This document shows positions 9,550-20,154 of a DNA stretch of 64,000 nt, piece by piece. The translations under genes and the position numbers were made by a program. The stretch is taken from NCBI GenBank assembly GCA_013995675.1, contig VWRR01000011.1, forward strand, positions 62,001 through 126,000, read 5' to 3'. The notes below the pieces were generated by a model. The model saw only the letters and a program-made list of their open reading frames with translations, ran no database searches and was not told the DNA's origin. Within the stretch, counting starts at the first letter, position 1; the number at the start of each line of letters is the position of its first letter. Origin of the DNA: Cyanidiococcus yangmingshanensis (Eukaryota > Rhodophyta > Bangiophyceae > Cyanidiales > Cyanidiaceae).

Positions 9550-10773
9550 TTAGTATTTGTAGCCAGCCTCGAATGTGCCAGTCACATCCAGCGTCGGCTC
9601 CGAGCCCGGAACGTACTTGCCGAGGTTTGCCTTGCTATTGGCACGGGCCCGGGCCAGCAGTGCCTCTTGAGCCGCCCGCACATTCTCGTCCTTGCCCATC
9701 CACGACTTGAGGCAGGACTGCTGCAGCGCGCGGCCGTACGAGAAGGAGAGCGACCATGGTCCCTTACGCGGCCGATTGTTCAGCGCGTTCAGGTTGACGG
9801 TGGCCTCTTCCTCGGTCATACCGCCGGACAAGAACATGATGCCCGGCACCGCAGCCGGAATTGTCCGCTCCAGGGTGCGAATCGTCATCTCTGCGATCGT
9901 ATCCGGACTGACACGCTGTTTGCTATCCGCACCTGGCAGTGTCATCGATGGCTTGAGGAGTGAGCCCTCAAGGAACACGCCCTGCTGCTGACAAAGGTTG
10001 TAGAGGATAGAGTAGACCTCCTCCTGGACTTCAGCGCAGCGCTCAATCGTATGGTCACCATCCAGCAACACCTCCGGCTCGATAATCGGCACCAGACCCT
10101 GATCCTGAACAGTACGTGCGTACCGCGCGAGACCATAGCAGTTCTCCACAACCGCCTGGCGCGTAGGGCCACCGGGCGCAATCTGAATCACCGCCCGCCA
10201 CTTGGCGAAACGAGCACCCTGAGCGTAGTAGGCAGCTGCACGCTCGGAGAGCCCGTCCAGACCCGTGCACCACGTCTCGTGTGCAAGCGTTGCACCGGGA
10301 AGCGGCGCCAGACCCTTGTCGACCTTGATACCAGGGATAACTCCAATGTTTTTCAGACAGTCCACAAACGGACGCCCATCACGAGTGCTCTGGTACAACG
10401 TTTCCTCATAGAGGATAGCGCCGCTGATGTACTCGCCCAGACCCTTACAGGTGAAGAGCAACTCGCGATACGCTCGCCGATTGGTTTCCGTGTTCTCCAC
10501 CCCAATCGTCGACAAGCGCTTGCCAATGGTCTTGGTGCTCTCGTCAACCGCAAGAATGCCATGACCAGGCGAAGCAATCTTGTTGGCGGTCTGCACAAGC
10601 TCCTCGGCGAACTTCTCCACGCCGCCGGGGCGCAAACCCCAAGCCCGCATCCGCAACGTCAGGGAGCGTGCCACCCGCGCGCGCGGAGCGTAAAGTGTTG
10701 GCTGCCGTAAATTCAACTTGACATTGTGTTGGACGAAAGATGACTGCAGTGGAACCTGAATAAATGCCTCCAT
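9550..10773 (-). CDS. FBA: fructose-bisphosphate aldolase, class I, plastid form
   Basis: From the ATG at 10773 the product has 407 residues; an upstream in-frame ATG at 10980 would add a 69-residue Arg-rich stretch that looks non-coding. Residues about 1-50 are hydroxylated and basic with few acids, consistent with a plastid transit peptide. The rest is a full class I aldolase: [18 protein letters not shown], the substrate lysine in [10 protein letters not shown], and the Schiff-base lysine in [11 protein letters not shown] (K274). The C-terminus ends in Tyr (AGYKY), as expected for activity on fructose-1,6-bisphosphate. Role: interconversion of fructose-1,6-bisphosphate (and sedoheptulose-1,7-bisphosphate) with triose phosphates in the Calvin cycle. 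It is divergent from catalase. Confidence 0.93.
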   Translation of the reverse strand: MEAFIQVPLQSSFVQHNVKLNLRQPTLYAPRARVARSLTLRMRAWGLRPGGVEKFAEELVQTANKIASPGHGILAVDESTKTIGKRLSTIGVENTETNRRAYRELLFTCKGLGEYISGAILYEETLYQSTRDGRPFVDCLKNIGVIPGIKVDKGLAPLPGATLAHETWCTGLDGLSERAAAYYAQGARFAKWRAVIQIAPGGPTRQAVVENCYGLARYARTVQDQGLVPIIEPEVLLDGDHTIERCAEVQEEVYSILYNLCQQQGVFLEGSLLKPSMTLPGADSKQRVSPDTIAEMTIRTLERTIPAAVPGIMFLSGGMTEEEATVNLNALNNRPRKGPWSLSFSYGRALQQSCLKSWMGKDENVRAAQEALLARARANSKANLGKYVPGSEPTLDVTGTFEAGYKY

Positions 10774-11021
10774 GTTCGAGAGAGTTGCCGAGTACCTTGT
10801 GTCGCGTAGACAACGCCAACGCTGCGGCGTTCTATGTGTGTGGCGTAGAATGCACACCGTCGCTACTGTCACGGCGACGCCGACGAGGGCGCACGACGCG
10901 CACGGATGCCCTGGATCGGTCGCTCGCGATCGACGACGACGCCGGACCAGATCAGACGAAGGGAGCGACGACGACGCCATCGCGTCGGTGATCCGTAGGG
11001 AACCCTTCGGGCGATCGTGTT

Positions 11022-11106
11022 GATCATACTAGATTGGATTCGGGGTATACTTCTTCGGATCCATGTAGAACCGATCATACTAGATTGGATTCGGGGTATA
11101 CTTCTT
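11022..11106. repeat. two 34-bp direct repeats, 51-bp period
   Basis: A 34-base unit beginning GATCATACTAGATTGG is present identically at 11022-11055 and 11073-11106. It lies between the divergent aldolase and catalase genes, so it may hold regulatory sites for either. Confidence 0.9.
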
Positions 11107-11299
11107 GAGGTGCCGATAACGGGTACCAGTCGATGAGACACTGGGTATGGCCCATCGAGCTGTTCGGGACAGAGCCAGGACAATGTATCACGGAAACGGG
11201 AGCGCCATGGAGTCTATTGTCGACACGCCATGAGTATTGGGAGCGTACGCGAGCGCCAGAGGACCGAACGCGGTCGCCGGGCGGCGGGATCGGCGCAGA

Positions 11300-11372
11300 T
11301 GACGTCAATTTCCCTTAACGTAAGGGAATGGATGAAGGCGTCTCTGGAGATCGAATGTCACGGACGTGACAT
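11300..11372. promoter_or_regulatory. palindromic cluster upstream of catalase
   Basis: Three perfect inverted repeats fall within 73 bases. They are TGACGTCA at 11300-11307 (the consensus of CREB/ATF-type bZIP sites), TTCCCTTA-ACG-TAAGGGAA at 11310-11328, and ATGTCACG-GA-CGTGACAT at 11355-11372. They end about 105 bases before the catalase ATG. bZIP control of catalase is known in other eukaryotes; binding here is inferred. Confidence 0.5.
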
Positions 11373-11476
11373 CTCTGGTACACCTTTACCAAAGCCATTC
11401 GATCACCATTTATCACTACACTGAACTTTAGCGGTGTTGCGCTGCGTGTTCGTGAACGCTCGTTATCGCTCAAGTA

Positions 11477-12967
11477 ATGGACCCAACCAAGTACACTCCA
11501 CGTGATGCCTTTGACGCGAACTTGTTGACGACGAATGCCGGACAACCAGTGACGAATAACCAGTCGTCACGCACGGTTGGCCCGCGCGGCCCTGTACTCC
11601 TCGAGGACTACCACCTGCTGGAGAAGCTGGCAAACTTTGACCGAGAGCGTCAACCGGAGCGCGTTGTGCATGCGCGCGGTGTCGTGGCGAAAGGCTATTT
11701 TGAGGTCACGCATGATATTACGGACCTCACTTGTGCGGACATGTTTGCCGAGGTCGGTCGTCGTACCCCGTTAGCGGTGCGTTTCTCGACGGTAATTCAC
11801 TCTCGCCACTCGCCGGAGACGTTGCGCGACCCACGCGGTTTCGCGGTCAAGTTCTACACACGAGAGGGTGTTTGGGACCTGGTCGGGAACAACTTGCCAG
11901 TCTTCTTTATTCGAGACTCGATCAAGTTTCCGGATTTAATTCACGCTTTCAAGCCGAACCCGCGGACCGAGGCCCAGGAATCTTGGAGAATTCTGGACTT
12001 TTTGAGCAACCAGCCGGAAAGCTTGAATATGCTCACGTTCTTGTTCGATGATGAGGGCATTCCGAAGGATTACCGGCATATGCGTGGTAGTGGCGTGCAC
12101 GCGTTCCGTCTGGTGACTCGGGATGGACGCTCGACATACGTACGGTTTCATTGGCGTCCCAAGTGCGGTATGGCGAACCTGCTTGACGAAGAGGCGGCAG
12201 TGGTCTGTGGACAGGACTTTTCCCATGCAACCCATGATCTCATCCAAGCAATAGACAGAGGCGACTACCCCGAATGGACGCTCTATATCCAAACCATGGA
12301 CCCGGCGATGCTGGAGAACCATGTCTTTCCGTGGGGCGATCCGCTTGATGCCACCAGAGAGTGGCCGGAGAAAGATTTTCCGATGCGTCCAGTCGGTCGC
12401 ATGGTACTCAACCAAAACTGTGACAATCAGTTCCTGGAGAATGAGCAAATCGCTTTCTCCCCAGCGCTTGTCGTCCCCGGCATTTACTACTCAGATGACA
12501 AACTGCTCCAGGGTCGCCTCTTCAGCTACGCAGATACGCAGCGATACCGCATTGGCGCCAACTACTTGCAACTACCAATTAACGCGCCGAAGAATCCATA
12601 TCACAACAATCACTACGACGGACAGCAAAACTGGATGCTACGCCAGGGCGAAGTCAACTATTATCCGAGTCGTGTCGAACCCGTTCCCGAAGCACCACCA
12701 GCTGCATTCCCCACGCCACGCGACCAAGTTCATGGTCAGCGCGTCAAGCAGTTGATCCCCAACCCGTGTGATTTCGTGCAGCCGGGAGAACGTTATCGAT
12801 CCTTTGATCCGGCTCGTCGCGAGCGTTTCGTGAATCGGATCGCGAAGCTTTTGACGGATGACCGAGTGACACCCGAGTTGCGCGCCATCTGGCTGGAGCT
12901 CTGGAGCAAGTGTGATGCGGAACTAGGCGCCGCACTCGCCACTCGTGTCAAGCAGTGTACGATGTGA
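11477..12967 (+). CDS. CAT: monofunctional heme catalase
   Basis: The 496-residue protein is a small-subunit clade catalase, decomposing hydrogen peroxide to water and oxygen. Catalytic His is in VVHARG (H65), catalytic Asn in [12 protein letters not shown] (N138), and the proximal heme ligand Tyr in [12 protein letters not shown] (Y351). [20 protein letters not shown] is the family signature. No N-terminal targeting peptide is visible. The last residues (VKQCTM) are not a canonical SKL-type peroxisomal signal, so import, if it occurs, must use a non-canonical or internal signal. The first in-frame ATG is at 11477. It is divergent from plastid aldolase. Confidence 0.95.
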   Translation: MDPTKYTPRDAFDANLLTTNAGQPVTNNQSSRTVGPRGPVLLEDYHLLEKLANFDRERQPERVVHARGVVAKGYFEVTHDITDLTCADMFAEVGRRTPLAVRFSTVIHSRHSPETLRDPRGFAVKFYTREGVWDLVGNNLPVFFIRDSIKFPDLIHAFKPNPRTEAQESWRILDFLSNQPESLNMLTFLFDDEGIPKDYRHMRGSGVHAFRLVTRDGRSTYVRFHWRPKCGMANLLDEEAAVVCGQDFSHATHDLIQAIDRGDYPEWTLYIQTMDPAMLENHVFPWGDPLDATREWPEKDFPMRPVGRMVLNQNCDNQFLENEQIAFSPALVVPGIYYSDDKLLQGRLFSYADTQRYRIGANYLQLPINAPKNPYHNNHYDGQQNWMLRQGEVNYYPSRVEPVPEAPPAAFPTPRDQVHGQRVKQLIPNPCDFVQPGERYRSFDPARRERFVNRIAKLLTDDRVTPELRAIWLELWSKCDAELGAALATRVKQCTM

Positions 12968-13296
12968 ATGGGTTACGGTCGGGGACTCGATCATCGCCGG
13001 ACTCGCGCGAGACACCATATGGGTAACCAGAGACCATACGATGCTTGGGCGCGACCAAGGCGCAGACCAGGACATCCCCAGAGCGTCTGATGACCAGACA
13101 CTCGCTGAGTGGTGCCATCGGCGATACGAGAAAGCACGAACGGGATGAGCAGGAGTACATGGAATTGAGGGCTGAGTATATCTTTTCGGTTAAAACGGAT
13201 CTCCAACGGACATCGTACGATATTCGCACGCAAATTGATTTCGGTGACCGTGCGCCCAACAAACGTCCCACGGGGCCACCGTTTGTGCCTAGTCGC
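12968..13296. other. intergenic between convergent genes
   Basis: A 329-base stretch between the stops of catalase and the 895-residue protein; nothing recognisable. Confidence 0.6.
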
Positions 13297-15984
13297 TCAC
13301 CAGTCCGCATTCGGATAGAGAAGACTGTCCTCTTGACTGGCTTCACGGCCCATGATCGAGTCGACCGGCTCCATCTCAAACGAGTTGCCCATCGAACGAC
13401 GCTGCTCGACGTCGTCGCTCTCGGAGACAGACTCGGAGTCAGAGAGCAGCGCCTCCGATGCAGTCAGACGGTGTCGAGACTGCAGCGCCTGCGCCACGGA
13501 ACGTCGCGTCTCCCGGGCCGAGCGCCGCGGGCTCTTCACCAACGCACCTACATGCGCTGCCGTTGCACTGCGCGAGACACCCGTGTTCCCTCCAGTGCTC
13601 GGCGCTTGGCGTCGAATCGGTCGACTAATGCCGCGCATTCCGCTGCGAACATGGGGGTTCTGACGACGCATGACAAGTGGCCCATCGGCCGCCGCATCGA
13701 TCGGCTCCGAACGACGTGCAGCAGAGGATTTTGCCCCACGACCAGCATCTGCAGCCAATCCCACAGATGTCGCATCGTCATCGGGCCGAACCTCGTCCTC
13801 TGCAACCAGTACTGTATCCATGGCCTGAAGCCGATGTACCAACGACCGAAGCTGCTGTTCAAGCTCAAGCAGTGCCGTCTTTGGAAGATGCTCGCATTCC
13901 TCAGAACTGTCCACGCAAGCATCGCCGGCCTCGTTGCTCAGCGCAGCCGCCATCGTCTCGGATGGGATCATGGCGCGCGCACGCATGCCAGCCGGTCGAC
14001 GGCCTGCGTGCATCCGATCCGGGTCACGTGACACAGACGGTGCCGATCGAGGGGCGCGCTCCCGCGAACGCCTCGCCTGCTGCTGCTGCTGACGCAGACG
14101 ACGGGTGCGATCGGCGACGGCCTCGGGGCGGTGGCCGCGCCTCGAGCGACGCTGGCCATCGGGACGCGCATCGCCAACGGAGGCGTAGGCCCAGTCATCA
14201 ACGTCGCTGTCGTCGTCGTCGAATAAGGGGATCGCCGAGTCGTCGATGCTGCGAGGCGCGATGAAGAGTTTGCGCCACCAGCGGCCGAGTCGAACGCCCA
14301 CCTCCCGCAGGCTCTCATTGAGCGGTCGATGTTGTCGTCGGAGACGTCGTTCAGGGGCGCGAAGCGAACGTTGGCGACGTCTGCTGGGTCTCGATAGCTC
14401 TTCATCGGACCATGCGGCGCGGTTCTGGCGTCGACGATGGGTTTCCGGTTTGGCATGTGGCCCTCTTGGGCGATGAATGGGCTCTTCAGCGGAGGCCTGC
14501 TGTTTGATGAGCTGACGAAGGCGCATCACGCGAGCAACCAGCGCGTCACGGTCGCGCGCAAGGGCAGCACGCTCGTTCTGCAACTGGGCGCGTTCTGCGC
14601 GCACCGAGTCCCGCTCTCGCTCGATGCCGGTGAGTTTCTTGAGCAAGAGCCGATGTTCACGACGAGCCTCTTCCAACTCTGAGCGAATCTGAACGACTTG
14701 GAGTGGCGTACGGTGCCCGCTGCTCATGCGGGAAGTGCTCTGGTTTCGTGCCGTGTTGATGGCCTCTTTGGCCGGCTCGCTCGATGGTGCACCCTGTTGA
14801 TCGGTTGCTGCCGGCAAGTCGGGCGACTCTTGAGGCGTTTCCATTCGGTCTTCTGTGTTAACACCGGTTGGTATCGGCACTGTCATGCTTGGTGCCGTGT
14901 TCGCGGATGCTGTGTTCACAGCGATATTGCTGGATGGCGGCTCAACAGAAGCTGTTTGTGGTTGTATCGTGGCCTGAGCTGTCGTCGCAACGGGGATCAT
15001 GTTTGGCACAGGCTGCGTAGACGCCGCCACGCCCTGAAGACGCATTGGCGGGGCGAGACTCGAATGAGTCGACGGTGTCGAGAGACCATCCTCAGATCGC
15101 ATCGGTGCCGACGACACTGCAGGCGTCGATGGTGCCCCACTGGTCGAGTCGGCTGCGAACGCCTGAAACTTGCGGATGAAAGGGCCGCTGCCCGACAAAA
15201 CCTGCCCTGCAGCAGCAGCAGCGGCAGCAGTGGACACACCCTCCGAAGCGTTGAGCGGTTGCTGCGGAACCGTGGGCGGTTTTCGTGACGTTGCGCGAGG
15301 CTCTGACTCCGCTGGCGCTGTTGCCTCAATCGCTTGGAAGCGCCGCCGAAACATTTCTTCTCCCTTGCCGCCACCGAAAACATGACCTGCCGATGCATCT
15401 TGCGGTGCAGTTACCGTATTCGCATCCGGTCCAGTTGCGGCGGATGCTTTCGCCCGCGCCGTCTCATTACTGCCGGGCGGCCAGCGTGAGCGCACGTTCC
15501 GGGCCGGCGGCTCGGGCGCAACCCCGACCGTTGACCGCGGCGCGCTCGGACGCTCACGCTGCGACATCATACTCTGCTCTGGTGCCGGTTCACTGCTCTC
15601 CGAAGCGATTCCAAGCTTTTGGTTATGCCGCTCCACTGCCCGTTTCCAACGCTGCATCGGGTTCATGTTCTCCTGCTCGAACGAGTCGTCCGCTTTGCCA
15701 ATATTCGTCGTGGTTGTCGCTGCGATCACCTCCGCGGTCGGACGAATCGCTGATATATTCCCCGCATTGAATGGACGTAGGGGTGCGGTATGTGGGGCAG
15801 CCGTTGGAGCAGAGACGCCTGCAACCGATCCTGGCTTGCGAAACACTGACTGAGCAGTTGTCGCCGTTCCCGTCCTGCTCATAGAGAGATCTTTCACGGC
15901 TCCCGATCCCAAAACACCTGCCTTCTGCACAGGCGGTTTGTTGGTACTGTTCGAAGTCGTAAGTGTACTATATATCGGCCTCAT
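13297..15984 (-). CDS. unrecognised 895-residue low-complexity protein
   Basis: The frame runs from an ATG at 15984. The N-terminal half is Ala/Thr/Ser/Pro-rich and probably disordered. A heptad-rich coiled coil lies at about residues 440-510 (IRSELEEARREHRLLLKKL, RAERAQLQNERAALARDRD). The C-terminal half is dominated by Arg and Ser, with short acidic clusters. There is no signal peptide or membrane helix. The composition fits a nuclear or cytoskeletal scaffold, but I recognise no domain. A short block, ENMNPMQRWKRAVERHNQKL, near residue 104 looks ordered and could be a conserved docking motif. The upstream gap to the ThTPase-like gene is under 300 bases. Confidence 0.65.
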   Translation of the reverse strand: MRPIYSTLTTSNSTNKPPVQKAGVLGSGAVKDLSMSRTGTATTAQSVFRKPGSVAGVSAPTAAPHTAPLRPFNAGNISAIRPTAEVIAATTTTNIGKADDSFEQENMNPMQRWKRAVERHNQKLGIASESSEPAPEQSMMSQRERPSAPRSTVGVAPEPPARNVRSRWPPGSNETARAKASAATGPDANTVTAPQDASAGHVFGGGKGEEMFRRRFQAIEATAPAESEPRATSRKPPTVPQQPLNASEGVSTAAAAAAAGQVLSGSGPFIRKFQAFAADSTSGAPSTPAVSSAPMRSEDGLSTPSTHSSLAPPMRLQGVAASTQPVPNMIPVATTAQATIQPQTASVEPPSSNIAVNTASANTAPSMTVPIPTGVNTEDRMETPQESPDLPAATDQQGAPSSEPAKEAINTARNQSTSRMSSGHRTPLQVVQIRSELEEARREHRLLLKKLTGIERERDSVRAERAQLQNERAALARDRDALVARVMRLRQLIKQQASAEEPIHRPRGPHAKPETHRRRQNRAAWSDEELSRPSRRRQRSLRAPERRLRRQHRPLNESLREVGVRLGRWWRKLFIAPRSIDDSAIPLFDDDDSDVDDWAYASVGDARPDGQRRSRRGHRPEAVADRTRRLRQQQQQARRSRERAPRSAPSVSRDPDRMHAGRRPAGMRARAMIPSETMAAALSNEAGDACVDSSEECEHLPKTALLELEQQLRSLVHRLQAMDTVLVAEDEVRPDDDATSVGLAADAGRGAKSSAARRSEPIDAAADGPLVMRRQNPHVRSGMRGISRPIRRQAPSTGGNTGVSRSATAAHVGALVKSPRRSARETRRSVAQALQSRHRLTASEALLSDSESVSESDDVEQRRSMGNSFEMEPVDSIMGREASQEDSLLYPNADW

Positions 15985-15985
15985 A

Positions 15986-16267
15986 TTACTGAGTGAACGA
16001 AAAATAGCCGGTTAGAAGCGCCAAGCCCAACGCGAACTCGTTCAAAAATTCAAATCGGAGGAGGAACTCGGTTTCGGCCATCAGCGCGGGATCGATCGCA
16101 TGCGTGACAGCCTTCGTGTCACGGAACGCCCATGCGGTTCCCGCAAGCAGCCGGCCAGCGCGTGCGGGCCGATCGATGACCCGCGCCCCGCGCAGGATGC
16201 TGCGCGGATCGCCCAGGACGTCTGCGGGCATATGCCCTGGACGGATCCGTCTCGGTGGCCACCACAT
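15986..16267 (-). CDS. possible 93-residue protein, unknown
   Basis: An ATG frame occupies almost the whole gap between the CYTH gene and the 895-residue gene, on the same strand as both. It ends in a hydrophobic stretch (EFALGLALLTGYFSF). I find no family resemblance, and the frame may simply be open by chance in the promoter of the downstream gene. Confidence 0.25.
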   Translation of the reverse strand: MWWPPRRIRPGHMPADVLGDPRSILRGARVIDRPARAGRLLAGTAWAFRDTKAVTHAIDPALMAETEFLLRFEFLNEFALGLALLTGYFSFTQ

Positions 16268-16273
16268 GCTTGT

Positions 16274-17167
16274 TTACAAAACGTTCTCGTCCGGGTTTAG
16301 ATCAAGCTGGTTATCGGGCGATGCGTCTCCCGCATCAAGGATGTGATGACGCACGAGTGCCGCGTAATGCTCGGGTCGGAAACGGCGGATGTACTCGGCG
16401 AGTTTTCCGCGAACGGCTGCCGCAGGCTCTGCAATGTCCATCTCCTTCGCAAACAAGCGGATCGTTTGTTCCGCCGAGGAGACGGCTACCGCTGTTGATG
16501 GAGCGTTTTTCAAAGCATCATGTTCTCCTTCGTTGTCTTTGACAAGGGCTTCGATTTCGCCGACTGCATAACCAAAGTCGGCGCGATCCAAGTCTATGCG
16601 AAGTACATGTCCACGGTAGGTTACCTGGAACGTGTCGCGCTCGGTCGCGATCTGCGCAAACGGCTGAATGTGGCCATCGCGAAGCGCTGCGTCGGGGCAC
16701 CACCCGAGCGTCGCCTCCAGCTCCGCCAGCTGTTCCAACTCGCGATATGTATCGAGTGCGGATGCGCGCGGTCCGTCCCTCCAAGGCACTTTTAGTTGCC
16801 ATTGAGCTTGACGCTGGCGCAGCCACCAGTCACGGAGCGTCAGCGCCCACGTAGCCGGCGTGTCGTAGTAAACGTCCGTAAAACGTGTCGATCGGAGTCG
16901 ACGCGCCTCGAACGGTCTCGTCTCTGACTCCAGCACAGTCACTAGACGTCGCGCCAGCTCTGGTGAGAGCACAAACTTGCGCTCCACTTCAATGTTTACG
17001 GTCATGATAAGGGCGGCGGGTGTATGAACCAGCGCCAGTCGATGCTGGAGCGCGTCCGCACCAGGCCGAGCGCTGTACAATCGCTTGGGTGGCGATAAAG
17101 TCCGCTGATTCGACCTGAGGCCGTTCGAGCTCAGGCTGCACCTTGTCGCTGGACTACAAACGAGCAT
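16274..17167 (-). CDS. CYTH-domain triphosphatase, thiamine-triphosphatase-like
   Basis: The product has 297 residues. The first about 55 are basic and Ser/Arg-rich, resembling an organelle-targeting leader, and a second ATG (MTVNIEVERKF) could give a leaderless form. The CYTH domain begins with the ExExK signature (IEVERK) and continues with FTDVYYDTPATWALTLRDWWLRQR, then QWQLKVPW and YRELEQLAEL. Its later blocks, RIDLDRADFGYAVGEIEALV and the C-terminal EYIRRFRPEHYAALV, fit animal THTPA-type enzymes better than inorganic triphosphate tunnel enzymes. Such enzymes hydrolyse thiamine triphosphate using Mg2+. The substrate is inferred from the pattern. Confidence 0.75.
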   Translation of the reverse strand: MLVCSPATRCSLSSNGLRSNQRTLSPPKRLYSARPGADALQHRLALVHTPAALIMTVNIEVERKFVLSPELARRLVTVLESETRPFEARRLRSTRFTDVYYDTPATWALTLRDWWLRQRQAQWQLKVPWRDGPRASALDTYRELEQLAELEATLGWCPDAALRDGHIQPFAQIATERDTFQVTYRGHVLRIDLDRADFGYAVGEIEALVKDNEGEHDALKNAPSTAVAVSSAEQTIRLFAKEMDIAEPAAAVRGKLAEYIRRFRPEHYAALVRHHILDAGDASPDNQLDLNPDENVL

Positions 17168-17936
17168 CCAGTGAAACCCCGTTTCAGACGAAAAGTTACC
17201 ACGGCAACGTGGAGGCTACGCTAGAGCGAGCTCCCGCCTGCACCCAGGCGCGGGCGTAGATAGAGCCAAATCGGCCTGCCTTTGGAACACGTGCGCGCAT
17301 CGTTCGGGCGCGCAGCGTCGTCAGCGGGCACACGCGTGTGTTGTAGACCATCCGCCGATTCCACGCTGTACCGACTCGGACAGGATTCCATGAATCTATA
17401 ACGGAAATGTATGAAAAGAACTTGGATCCATGTTTCGGTCAGTAACGCTACGCGCTACCATAACCTCTCCGGTGATAAGTACTGCCCTTGCATTGTACGG
17501 GTAGTCTATTCGCTTGGACAAAATTCCACGAATCTATAACGGAAATGTATGAAAAGTACTCGGATCCATGTTTCGGTCAGTAACGCTACGTGCTACCATA
17601 ACCTCTCCGGTGATAAGTACTGCCCTTGCATTCTATCCGAGAGCGTCTCTGCAGACTGCGCTGGATGATTTCGCAGACACGGCCAGCCACCGGATCATTA
17701 TCGGCCATCGAGCGTTCGCGGGCGATGCGTGCGCGCGCGCCAAAATCACATGACCATGCGTGCACAGGCACATGGGCGCGTTCGAACGATTCCATTTGAA
17801 CATTGCGTGACGCTATTCCCTTGTCTCGGGGAGATCAACAAGGACACATCAGCTTCGCTGACACCACCTGGACCTTGGAACAGATAGGTTTGAAGTGGGT
17901 GGTACGTCGGCGAGGTTTTGTGAGCAGAACGCGCTG
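17168..17936. other. divergent intergenic region
   Basis: Apart from the 138-bp-period tandem repeat there is nothing recognisable. It must hold promoters for the CYTH gene (minus) and the RCC2-like gene (plus). Confidence 0.6.
17385..17632. repeat. 110-bp unit duplicated in tandem, 138-bp period
   Basis: Copies at 17385-17494 and 17523-17632 differ at only a few positions. They lie between the ThTPase-like and RCC2-like genes, which are divergent, about 300 bases before the RCC2 ATG. Confidence 0.9.
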
Positions 17937-19541
17937 ATGGTGCGACCTGCAGCAGCTGCGGAGGGCGCTGAGCTTCTTTTCTGCGGCTCGTATAAATGGG
18001 ACACTCAAGGTCGTGACCGTAAAGTCGCTGAGGAGTTTGGCGAGGAGGTCTTGGCACCACACCGACTTACTGGCTCGATTACGCTGGGTGGTCTCTCGAC
18101 AGCGTCCGACCGGAACCTCGTCCGTCGCGTGATCAGTGGTCCAGTAGCAGCGCACGCCGTGCTGGTGCTTGCTGACGGGCGAGCGCTGGCGATAGGGCGA
18201 AACACGTGCGGCGAACTGGGTATAGGCACTCCTCGGCGTTTTGCACCGGTGTTTATGCCCGTGGTGTTCAGCAAGGGCGGCAGGTGTGTCGGCGCAGCTT
18301 GCGGGCGCACGCACACGCTCTTTCTTATGGAGAACGGGGATGTGTACGCTAGCGGAGCGAACGATGCTGGGCAGTTGGGCATTGGTTCGCGGGGTACTGG
18401 CAGCAGTGGCAGCACGGTGCCAGCAGCGGTAACACCGATTCGCTTGACGCACTTGGTGGAAATCATGGGCGTGCGCGCCATTCAAGTGGCCTGTGGAGAG
18501 CAGTTCTCTCTCGTGCTCGCAGACGACGGATCGCTCTACGCGTTCGGAACCCATCGAGATGGTGTTCTGGGTTTGGGCACCACCGGCGAAGTCATCGGTA
18601 AACAACGCATGGAAGTGGAGAGCGAACCACTTCCCCGTCGAATTATTCGTTTCATTCGCGCCGACGGCACGTTGATTGCCCTCGATGAGTCAAAGAGTAT
18701 GGCCGAACAGCATGAAGATATTCCCCGTTTCATGCAGGTCGTCTGCGGGCAACGTCACGTGGTTGCGCTGGACTCTCAAAATCGGGTTTGGTCGTGGGGA
18801 TTCGGCGGATACGGTCGACTGGGTCATCGAACTCCAAACGACGAGCTCCGTCCTCGTAGCATTGAGTTTTTTGAGCGCTTGCGCGGGGACCGACGACGAT
18901 GTATCCAGCTGTTTGCGGGCGCATCTTGTTGTTACGCCCTGACCGAAATGGGTGCCGTCTATTTCTGGGGGATCACCAAAATGACCGGTGAAGCGACCGT
19001 GTCGCCTCAGATGCTCTACGATCTCCATGGCTGGAAAATCCGTGATATCGCTGTGGGTATCTCCTCGACCATGGTTGCGTGCGATGAATGTGCCACCATC
19101 GCCTGGGGACCATCGCCTGCTTACGGCGAGATGGGCTTTGGTGAGACCATTGTTGGTCGCACTTTTGGTGGCAAGACTGGTGTGCTAAAGAGCAGCACCC
19201 AGCCGCGATTGGTCGAGACGCTCAAAGGTGTCCAGGTAAGTCAGCTCGCCATGGGTGCATTCTTTACGTTCCTTCTGATCCTTCCCGAGGATGTGCAGGC
19301 CTCGGAGGGTCAAGGTGCAGCTGTGCGGGCGCTTCCGACCCTCTCCTGGGACAAACATGCCGGCGCTGGATCACAACGCACTTCAGGCCTGATGATTCTT
19401 GACTCAAACTCCTTGAGTTCTCGGCGCGGACGAAAGCCAGGCAAGCTAAAAAGTCGAGGGACAAGCGCGGCGATGACGACGGGAGCACGACCTGACTCAG
19501 AACCTTCGGTCGGCGCTTCTGGAAAAAAACGCCGAATCTGA
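17937..19541 (+). CDS. RCC2/TD-60-like RCC1-repeat protein
   Basis: From the first ATG at 17937 the product has 534 residues. RCC1 beta-propeller repeats are clear: CGELGIGTPRR, CGRTHTLFLMENGDVYASG, CGEQFSLVLADDGSLYAFG, SQNRVWSWGFGGYGRLGHRT and CDECATIAWGPSPAYGEMG. The phrase SWGFGGYGRLGH, the long insert before it, and a final WGPSPxxGE blade are typical of RCC2 rather than RCC1. RCC2 associates with centromeres and the spindle midzone and regulates small GTPases such as Rac and Arf. The C-terminal tail (about 490-534) is basic and Ser-rich, ending KKRRI, and could be a nuclear localisation signal. Confidence 0.8.
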   Translation: MVRPAAAAEGAELLFCGSYKWDTQGRDRKVAEEFGEEVLAPHRLTGSITLGGLSTASDRNLVRRVISGPVAAHAVLVLADGRALAIGRNTCGELGIGTPRRFAPVFMPVVFSKGGRCVGAACGRTHTLFLMENGDVYASGANDAGQLGIGSRGTGSSGSTVPAAVTPIRLTHLVEIMGVRAIQVACGEQFSLVLADDGSLYAFGTHRDGVLGLGTTGEVIGKQRMEVESEPLPRRIIRFIRADGTLIALDESKSMAEQHEDIPRFMQVVCGQRHVVALDSQNRVWSWGFGGYGRLGHRTPNDELRPRSIEFFERLRGDRRRCIQLFAGASCCYALTEMGAVYFWGITKMTGEATVSPQMLYDLHGWKIRDIAVGISSTMVACDECATIAWGPSPAYGEMGFGETIVGRTFGGKTGVLKSSTQPRLVETLKGVQVSQLAMGAFFTFLLILPEDVQASEGQGAAVRALPTLSWDKHAGAGSQRTSGLMILDSNSLSSRRGRKPGKLKSRGTSAAMTTGARPDSEPSVGASGKKRRI

Positions 19542-20154
19542 GCCTGCACTTGACGCTGATGGCCTCGGCACCGCATCATAAGCAATACTCAGCGCCAGCG
19601 GCTGCCCCATATTCTGCAGGCGTTTTCATTCCAAGATCGCTGCCTAAATCCAACGTTTATGGACTAGAAAGCCTATCCAAGATGACCGTCTTCTATGGCG
19701 GACCGGGACGGATGCCACCAGTCCCTCTCTTCGCGCTCGCGAAACGGAACATACCAGTGACAGGGCAGGCGTCTCTCTTCAATTCATTCAGGAAGGACGA
19801 CGTCTGCAGAGTGACACCGTCGGTTGTGGTTTGACGCTCGCACCCAACCAACAAGTGCTTATCGAATGAGACGCTTCGCCCGACAGGGGTCCGTACAAGA
19901 CTCCCTGTCGGCTTCCAAGAGAAATCGAGAGAAATCACCTCTACGGGATCGAGCAGGATTCCTTCATTTTTTCATCGTTTGCGCGCTCTATGGGAACAAG
20001 TCCGTTCTCAGCTGGGCGCCATTCCCCGACTCGTCATCACCGATGTCGCTGCAGTGGCCAGTTCTGCAAACCAGGAAACCTATCTGATGCAATCTACTGG
20101 GACGAGCCATGGCTTGTATGGAGGTCGTCTGCTGGCGGGTCCTGCACTATTCGA
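19542..20154. other. intergenic between convergent genes
   Basis: Nothing beyond short unrelated frames. Confidence 0.6.

Noticed and set aside
10774-10980. Upstream extension of the aldolase frame from the ATG at 10980
   Set aside because: The added 69 residues are Arg-rich and unstructured. The ATG at 10773 gives a standard plastid leader.
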